Translations under genes and position numbers: made by a program
In this document: positions 56,228 through 64,000 of the stretch, piece by piece
Numbering within the stretch: the first letter of the stretch is position 1
Layout: every line of letters begins with the position of its first letter
DNA from: Bromus sterilis
Taxonomy: Eukaryota; Streptophyta; Magnoliopsida; Poales; Poaceae
Direction: 5' to 3'
NCBI GenBank assembly: GCA_950022295.1
Contig: OX465600.1
Coordinates: 307,530,031 to 307,594,030 of the forward strand
DNA length: 64,000 nt
The notes under the pieces: model-generated
Database searches by the model: none
What the model saw: only the letters and a program-made list of their open reading frames with translations
What the model was told of the DNA's origin: nothing

Positions 56228-59200
56228 TGTAAGGCCCCCGATGCGGTGCTAACTCGAGTTAGTCGCTTTCGCGTCCCGCTCAAGTTAGTAGCGCATAAAG
56301 AGCCACTGCCTCACGACACTCGCACTCGTGTCGCTGCCGGATTCTCGACTACAAGTATAAGAACAAAGAACTTTAACTAAGACATAGAATATATAGAGTC
56401 CAGGGCATACACCTCCACTGGATATTTATTACATCATCTCAGAGGTCCGTGGACCCAACAGTACATCATGCGACAAGCGGAAGACAAACACGACCGAGTA
56501 CGGTCAAAAGCCAAATTTCCCTAGAGAGGGCTGCACATAAAGAGTCCACCCACGGATCGTCGAAGCCCAACTGTAGGATCTACTGAACGAGGTCGATCTC
56601 ATCATCATCATCCGGGGGCACCTCCACGAAGTATCGTCCAGAGATCGGGTCAAGGAACTACTCCACTGCAGCGGCCGATCAGGAAAAACAGTAAAAGCAC
56701 AAAAGGAAAACAGGGGTGAGATTATATCATTATAGGATAACTAACTCCCTACGGTAAGACAAGATAAAGGTAAAGGTTGCAGCCGCACTAGCATATATAG
56801 TGGCTATCGTTCTATTAGAGTAGGGGTAAGATCCAAGAAATACACGTGACATCGTGTCATAAGTCTGCTATCCACCTACTTACGTCAAACATAACACAAC
56901 CTGGATCTTCTCTTGGTCCCCCTGGACGAAGAAAAGCAACCAAGGCACTCACACGGTAGGCAAGTTTTAATTATAATTCAAATTGATGTTATTCTATGAA
57001 CAAGGAGTAGGTCTCAAGTCGTCCATAACCGCGGACACGGCTTTTCGAAAAGATTTAACCCTGCAGGGGTGTACCAACTGCCCATCATAGGCTTCGCATG
57101 TACGCCCGGTTTCCACTTGGCTAAGTAAACGCCTGAAACTCCGGAACGTCAGAGTCCCTCTAACTAACAACACACAATTCCGGGTGGCCCCCGGGGAGTC
57201 GACATCCAATCCAAAAGCTGGGCACGCTCTCAGATCGGCCTCTTCCGTATCAACAGGGTTTGGGTTACCGGTTAAACCTCACATGAGGACCGGGCCCTCG
57301 CCGGTCAAAGGTGGGCCAGCCAAGGCACAAGTCCTCCTGGCCCAAGGTGGTTTGTAAACAACTGGGGTACCACCAGCACACACACATTGCAAATAGTAAA
57401 TCAGCTCGGGCCACCACTAGAACTGTACGAAGCTAGGTAGGTAAGACAAGGGGACCCCATAGAATCCCACACACGATTAGGCATGCTCATCGAGAAACAC
57501 AATACCCAGAACTCGGGACCAAGGTGACTCAAATGGAACAAAACACCTGGCGGGAACAGCCTGGTCTCCCATCTTTCGTCAAGTATAAATTAACATCATC
57601 AAATATAATAAATATCAACCTACTTCTTTAAATAACATGATATCCAAAACCATAGCAATAGGGTAAGCAGCAAGTTTTTCCTACTCATACTAAGCAATGG
57701 CTGAGCAGCGGTAACTTAGCAATACAATGTTTTGCTGGGATGTGGGGATCATGGCTGTTTTGGGTTCCCAAAAAAAAGGCTTAATCAAAGTGGATAGGAT
57801 CAAGCAACCGTTCTAGACTACAGCTAGGCAGGTAGGCAGAAAGGTATCAAGTAATGTTATAAATCTCCCCCTTGCCTGGGTAATCGGTCGTCGAAGCAGA
57901 CGCAACAGGGTCCTCGGGCTCGGTGTCGGAAATCTCCACGTAAGTCTCCTCGGCGGTCTCAGGTGCTAACGTAAGGAACTGGCAAGGAAAAGGCACACAA
58001 GTAAGTAACGGGTACAATGCACAGGCAAGGATGGTATGAGCAAGTTTAATTAGACATGTTGTGACCCTATCTAGTCAATTTAAATGAAGGTGGTGACGAC
58101 ACGTCAACAACTTCATATGCAATTTATTTACGTGAAAATGGCTTTGGTCTTAGCCTTATTTTAGGTGCAAGTAGCATGTCCACATGGCATGATCAACAAT
58201 GCATTAAACAGAAACAAAACAACGTGAAAGTAATCATCGATTCCGGAGACGGAGTAGTGCTGGTGAATTTGACACAAGGAAGGTGCAAAAAAAGTTGGAA
58301 TCCAGCCACACTGCACAGGAAATATGTTGGGTGCTGGTTTGGAGAAAATATTTGGAGATGACATGAAACAGAACTTGAAAGAATCAAAAGATCATCACTT
58401 CCAACATGCACTGAAATTGGAATGATGCAAGAAAGGAAAAGACAGATTGATCCTGGATGAGGTGGTCACACCCTGTCCAAAAGAGTTGCACAAAAATCAT
58501 GAGGACATCACCATTGCAATCCTTGCAAAAATCTACCCCAAAACCATATATGATACGGTATCCTCTGGATTTGCAAACAAAGTTGCATTTCAAAAGAATT
58601 TCAGGGGGCTGAGTGAAAAATTACACTAGATGCATTTTGGAAAAGGCTTAAATGGTTAAACCATTATCACCATGCAACTCCTTGTTTGCAACTACCCAAA
58701 AATCATATATGGCATGGCCATTTTTGAAGTTGGGCAAAACTTGGCAAAAACAAGGAAATGAAAAGGGTTTTATTTGCAAAATTGCCACACTCCAAAAATC
58801 AGAGGGGAAAAAGCAAAAAGGACCTCACCATGATGGTCAGTAGCTCAAGCTACCCCAAAAACATATATGGGATGCCCCATTTGAGGTGAAAAAATCTCCA
58901 AGGTTCAAATTCAGTTTGAATTTGAATTCAAACTCAAATTGAACTTAAACAGAAAAAGAAAAGAAAACCAAAGAAAAAAAAAGAACAGTGGGCGCAGCCA
59001 CTGGGCTGGCCTCGGCGCACTGGGCCAAGTTCATAGCCCACCAGTGGGCTCAACCCACTCCACTCAGGCAGCCCCACTGACAGGAGGGGCCCGCACGTCA
59101 GCCTCAGATTAAATCCAAAAAACAGGGGGGAGGCAGCGCTTCGCGTGGGATTCGAACCCACGTCCACAGCTGGACTCAGCTGCTCGCTACCACTGCGTTG

Positions 59201-60983
59201 CGAACCATTTTCTGACACGAAAATCGATTCAGACTAGGTAAGCTTCAGGCATGTCTGTTCTGAACTGCGAACACCTGCAATCGCCTGAACCCATCGCGGT
59301 GCGAAACTGCGGCGAACCTCGCATCGCTCACAGGCGTTCTCCGGCCACCATGCCATGAAGAAAAACCGAGAGGGCACCTTGATCTACGCTGGGGCACTCG
59401 CCATGGTCTCTAACTCCTCTTCATCTACTCGCAAACTCCACGGGAACAGCACGGCGGCGAAGGTTCTGAACTTCAGACTGACAGAACAAAAGCCCCCACT
59501 TTGGGCGATGCGCACGTCGAGCTCACGGCGCCTCTGGCCATGGGGTTGTGTCCATCTCCTAGAGGGCACCACCACGAACTCGTGGGTACCCCTGCCATGG
59601 CCCGAATCTCCCCGAAACGGTGGCCAGCTTCCTCTGAACCCGCGGCGACGCTGCGTTACAGTGGCAAACACATTCAGAGGCGGGCGACCAAACTCTACTA
59701 TACGCGAAAAGGCGGGTCCTTGAGGGCCAAAGGCGCGCTCTGGACGTTCTAGGAGCACGCGAGGGAGCACCCGAGGCATACCATGGAACGGCGTGCTCGA
59801 ATTGCTCGCAGGCGACGTTCCAACGCGGCGGATCCGCTACTGCTATCGTGGACAGACTGCTACACGGCGCTACGGGCAAAGGTGCGGGCATCAGCTCACC
59901 TCGTGGGTCGCAACGTGCGTCCCAGCCTAGCCGTAGAGGAGGAAGGGGTCTGTGGCCGTCGTCGGGGACGAAGAGGTCCGCGGCGGCCTGCTCTGCTGCG
60001 GGGTCGTCTCGCTCCTCCGGGCTCCGATCTGGACATAGAAACGGAGTGAGTCGAGTTCAAGGTCCGTGCAGACGAGCGCTTGGTCAAGGATACGGCGGGA
60101 CGGCGACGAATTGCAGCGGGGCTCACCGGAGCACGGCGGGACAGAAACGAAGAGGGGAAACCACCCCGGCGGCGGCGAGGAGGAACTGCTGGGAGGAAGG
60201 GAACCCTAGGGGTCCTGGGAGGCTCGGGAGCTCGGGTTAAATAGGAGGGAGGCCTCCTATCTACGTCGGTCGCATCGACGTCGACGCTCCGGCCGGCTGT
60301 GAGAGGGAGTCCGGCGGGGACCTCTCCAGCGTGGAAAGGCGACGAAGGAGGGGCGTGCGATGGAGATCGGGCGGCCACGATAGCTCCCGCGTACCACTTC
60401 GCTGGACAGGCCCAGGTGGGCTGCGGGGAGGAGGCTAGGTGGGCTGGGCTTCCAGCAGGAAATGGAGAAGGAAAAGAAAACCTGCTGCTGATCCCGTTTA
60501 CATTTAAGTAAAACAGAAAAGCATTCAGGGTTTTTCTGGATTAAAAACAAGTGGGAAAAATACATAAAAATATGTATAATTAACCTTGCATTATTCCTCA
60601 ATTTCCAAAAATGGTTTGGGTATTTTTGGCAACAACAAAATTGTGAGCTCATTTTTGAATTCAAAATCACTTTGAACTAGAGCCCATATTTTGATGATGG
60701 CAAAAATGATTTGAGGCTTTTAAAAACCCTTGTCATTGCAAAGGAAATGGCTAGGCCAAGTTTGGGATCAGGGAGAGCATGCATGCAACAATGAAAATTC
60801 TTCAAACCCCTTTCTTGAACCACTTTGGAAGCAAGCTAAACCAAAATAGATGGGCTCCAATCCCAATGCAAATTTAAATCACCACATGAAATTACAATCT
60901 TTAGCATCATGCCAAGTTACAAAGTCAACAGACAAAGTACAATCTCATGGTGTTTTCTAATTATTGCACATGGGCCGTTACAG
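56228..60983 (-). repeat. 3' LTR of the chromovirus
   Basis: Related to the LTRs at 38267 and 53324. The part 59080-60470 is GC-rich with many overlapping spurious ORFs and contains a tRNA-like segment at 59137-59207. Confidence 0.8.
59137..59207 (-). other. tRNA-like sequence inside the LTR
   Basis: Seventy-one bases on the minus strand resemble a tRNA gene. A D-arm/A-box-like ACGCAGTGGTAGCGA is followed by an anticodon-like CAGCT/AGCTG stem with a 6-base loop. The T-arm is a perfect CGTGG-GTTCGAATC-CCACG hairpin (B-box), and acceptor halves TGGTTCG and CGAAGCG pair at 6 of 7 positions. The short loop argues against a working tRNA; a decayed tRNA or a pol III-type motif is more likely. Confidence 0.35.
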
Positions 60984-60984
60984 C

Positions 60985-63492
60985 ACTCCCCCACCAACAC
61001 AGGATCTCGTCCCGAGATCTTAGCCTGAAACAACTCAGGATACTCAGAACGGAGATGATCTTCACGCTCCCACGTTGCTTCCTTCTCCGAATGATGTGCC
61101 CACTGAACTTTCATGAACTTGACGGTCTTGTTGCGCGTCTTGCGCTCGGACGTCTCAAGAACACGGACTGGACGCTCTGACTAGGAAAGTTCCGCACTCA
61201 GCTGGATCTCGCCCAAGTCAACAGCCTGCTCTGGCTGCTTGAAGCACTGCTTTAGCTGGGACACATGGAACACGTCATGCACCATGGACAGACTCTCTGG
61301 AAGCTCGAGCCGAAAGGCAAGAGGTCCCCTAGTCTCAAGGATGCGGAATGGTCCGACAAATCTTGGAGCGAGCTTTCCTTTCATGCCAAAGCGGTGAGTT
61401 CCCCTCAACGGAGACACTCTCAGGTACGCCCAATCACCAACCTGAAATGCTACACCACGGTGCCTTTTGTCATAATAGGCCTTCTCCCTAGACTGTGCTG
61501 CCTTTAGGTGCTCTCGGACAATCTTCACTCTGTCCTCTGCCTCTTGGATCACATCTGGACCGAACAGCTGGCTCTCACCTGTCTCGGACCAGTTCAAAGG
61601 TGTCCTGCACTTGCGGCCATACAAGACTTCAAACGGCGCTGCCTGCAGACTTGCCTGATAGCTGTTGTTGTAAGAGAACTCAGCATACGGCAAGCACTCT
61701 TCCCACTTCATGCCAAACGAGATGACACATGCCCGAAGCCTGTCCTCGAGGATTTGGTTCACGCGCTCGACTTGCCCACTTGTCTGAGGGTGATAAGCGG
61801 TACTGAACAACACTGTCGTACCGATCGCCTTTTGAAAGGCCTGCCAGAACTTAGAGGTGAAAAGGCTGCCTCTATCGGAACTGATCTTCTTGGGAATGCC
61901 ATGCAAAGATACAACTCTTGCGATGTACAAATCCGCCAACGGAGCTGCTGAAATGGAGTCCTTCACTGGAAAGAATTGGGAAACTTATGAAAGATTGTCA
62001 ATGACAACAAAGATGGCATTGTTCTTCTTCTGCGACAAAGGGAAGCCTGTGATGAAATCCATTTCTATGTGATCCCATTTCCACTCCGGAATCTCAAGTG
62101 GCTGAAGCAACCCTGCAGGCTTCTGGTGTTGTGCCTTCACTCTCCTTCACACATCACACTGAGACACGTAACGGGCAACATCCCGCTTCATACGAGTACA
62201 CCAAAAGCTTTGCTTGAGATCTTGATACATCTTTGTACTGCCAGGGTGAATCGATAGCTTGGAATCATGGGCTTCCTTCGTGATGACCTCTCTGAGATCT
62301 CCCTCCTTGGGAACAACAACTCGCTCTTCGAACAACACGGTGCCATCATTATGCACTGAAAAGCAACCGTACTTTGGAACTGAGGCGGCAATACCCTGTT
62401 TGATCTTCGGAATCATTGAGCTGCCAGACTGAGCTTCACGAATCTTCTCATGGATAGTGGGATCTACCACAAGGTTGGCAAGATAGCCTGCTGGAACTAG
62501 CTCGAGATTGAGCCTTCGAAAGGACTCACACAAATCAGGGTGGATCTTCTGCACCTGGATATTATTGCAATCGCCCTTGCGGCTCAGCGCATCAGCTATG
62601 ACATTCGCCTTCCCAGGCGTGTACTGAATATCAACTGTGTACTCAATAATGGTTTCAAGCCATCTTCTTTGCCTCAAGTTCAGATTTGGTTGAGTGAACA
62701 AGTACTTCATACTCTTGTGGTCCGTGAACACATCCACCTTCCTCCCTAAGAGGAGGTGTCGCCAAGTGACCAAAGCGTGCACAACTGCTGCAAGTTCCAA
62801 GTTGTGCGTGGGATAATTCCTCTCACTTGTCTTCAACTGCCGTGAGGTATAAGCCACAATATTCCTGCCTTGCATCAAAACTCCGCCCAGACCTTGCAAA
62901 GAGACATCACAAAACACCTGAAAAGGCTGTGACTCAGCTGGCGGCGTGAGAATTGGAGATGTGGTCAGCTTCTCTTCCAACACCTCGAAGGCTGACTGGC
63001 AAGCTGGTGACCAAGTGTACCGCTTGTCCTTGCACAACAATTCAGTCATTGGCTTTGCTATTTTGGAGAAATTCTGCACAAACCTCCTGCAATAACTGGC
63101 GAGGCCGAGAAAACTCCTTAGCTGCTTCACATTCTTCGGCGGAGCCCACTCTTGAATAGTGCGGACTCGCTCTGGGTCAACCGCAATTCCCTCAGCGGAG
63201 ATGACATGGCCCAGAAAATTGACCTTGTCCAGCCAAAACTCACACTTGGAGAACTTGGCGTAATACCGGTGCTCTCTTAACTTCTGCAGCACCAAGCGCA
63301 AATGTTCCTCATGCTTAGCCTCTAACTTGGAATAGACAAGAATGTCGTCGAGGTAGAGGATCACAAACACATCAAGCCAATCTTGGAACAAATAGTTCAT
63401 AGCTCTCATGAATGTCGGAGGGGCATTTGAGAACCCAAACGTCATGACTGTGAACTCATACAGCCCATAACGTGTGCTGAACGCGGTCTTGG
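60985..63492 (-). pseudogene. Chromovirus pol (RT-RNase H-integrase-chromodomain) with three stop codons
   Basis: One reading frame runs through the whole stretch without frameshift, but is broken by in-frame stops at 62149-62147 (TGA), 61987-61985 (TAA) and 61183-61181 (TAG). The order is RT from its middle (TAFSTRYGLYEFTVMTFGFS, catalytic YLDD), RNase H (FQVFCDVSLQGLGGVL, ELAAVVHAL, FTDHKSMKYL), and integrase HHCC zinc finger (HDSKLSIHPGSTK, CTRMKRDVARYVSQC). The DDE core follows (ISSDRGSLFTSKFW, QTSGQVERVNQ) with its C-terminal domain (VGDWAYLRVSP, VHDVFHVSQLK), then a chromodomain-like end (KVQWAHHSEKEATWEREDHL). The catalytic residues remain visible. The TGA replaces the last cysteine of the zinc finger and the TAG splits the chromodomain, so no full enzyme is made. 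Confidence 0.88.
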
Positions 63493-64000
63493 TGTTGGGA
63501 CCCGGAGTTAGCGTATGCAAGCCTCGCTACAACACAATCATATGGAGAGCCGAGAACCGTACCCACTTGTCTAAGCAGACAAGGCCAAGCACAGAACGTT
63601 CTCGGAAAGCATCGAACGTGAGGGGCATCTCATCCAGGTCGGATGATCAACTGAAATGGGTCCTCATCGTCCGCACACAAGTCTAAATGATATGGGTGGT
63701 GAACTCCCATACTCATAGACAAGTCGCCTCAACCATACTATCGATTGTATTATAACCCTTACATAGACTTACTTCAGCCCGATCACTTAGTCGGGGTCTA
63801 GGGCGGGCTCGATCATACATCAAAGTGTGCACGAGACGGAGTCTCGAGCAATCGCATCGCGATGCCCCAAGCTGCGCACATCTAAGGGCCACTTGGTGTA
63901 TAAAAGACCGCCAGCCAGATCACAACTAAGGTCTCAAAAACCCATACAAAGACATGCATGTTATAAACATACACACAGCACACATGTCTAGTATGAACAA
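63493..64000 (+). mobile_element. Probable LTR of a further retroelement
   Basis: RT homology stops abruptly at 63492 and a TGTTGGGACCCGG start follows. A TATAAAAG box lies at 63899-63906, at a distance usual for LTR promoters. No other end is inside the window, so this is an inference. Confidence 0.4.

Larger units (their letters stand above)
56228..63492 (-). mobile_element. Tekay/Del-like chromovirus, 3' part
   Basis: A minus-strand element whose 3' LTR is 56228-60983 (TGTAACGGCCC at its start, GGGCCTTACA at its end, 4756 bases). Pol sequence from RT to chromodomain lies upstream (60985-63492). It sits in the 3' LTR of the preceding element. At 63492 the RT gene is interrupted by what looks like another LTR, so gag, protease and the 5' LTR are outside the window. 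Confidence 0.85.

Noticed and set aside
59355..60378. ORFs of 110-160 residues in the chromovirus LTR
   Set aside because: Overlapping frames on both strands, no motif.
1..64000. A bacterial-type defence system or operon
   Set aside because: No prokaryotic gene organisation; introns, LTRs, SINE and LINE show a plant nuclear chromosome.

Overview
The window is nuclear DNA of a large-genome grass, most likely Triticeae (wheat, Aegilops or barley type). The reasons are the Tekay/Del-type and Athila-type gypsy retrotransposons with very long LTRs, nested insertions, a tRNA-derived SINE, Mutator-like and MITE elements, and GC-rich monocot coding exons. No database could be searched, so family names rest on recognised motifs and remembered family features.

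Layout. 1-2.7 kb: copia pol remnant, gypsy LTR remnant, a decayed RNase H fragment. 2.97-4.68 kb: a broken CDR1/nepenthesin-like aspartic protease gene on the + strand, followed by a 5'-truncated LINE with a perfect 14-bp target-site duplication. 6.67-15.55 kb: a Mutator-like element with matching 9-bp duplications and related terminal inverted repeats; it carries a 48-bp hairpin-unit tandem array that is split by a truncated gypsy element (LTR, primer site, gag). 15.6-18.6 kb: degenerate repeats and MITEs. 18.59-19.95 kb: the intact aspartic protease paralogue on the - strand, convergent with the broken copy. Homology between the two copies extends about 0.7 kb or more upstream, and a small Mutator-like element sits in the upstream region of the intact copy only. 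22.1-23.7 kb: RNase H remnant, SINE, a broken copy of the kinase 3' exon, LTR fragment. 24.13-28.78 kb: a two-exon LRR receptor-like kinase of 672 residues on the - strand, with atypical kinase motifs and transposons in its 2.6-kb intron.

From 29.3 kb on, the DNA is non-genic: 317-bp tandem repeats, a motif-repeat region, then a nested stack of retroelements. A gypsy LTR (32.77 kb) is entered by Athila-like element A (33.09 kb), which is entered by a Tekay-like element (38.27 kb). The 5' LTR of the latter holds a solo LTR (41.08-44.91 kb, TSD TCAAC) and Athila-like element B (45.09-53.32 kb). Its 3' LTR is entered by a chromovirus (56.23-63.49 kb), whose RT gene is in turn cut by what looks like another LTR at 63.49 kb.

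Functionally only two host genes look intact: a secreted aspartic protease and a membrane LRR receptor-like pseudokinase. Both belong to families linked to defence or signalling, but nothing in the sequence ties them to each other. The most unusual structure is the Mutator-like element with its array of hairpin units.
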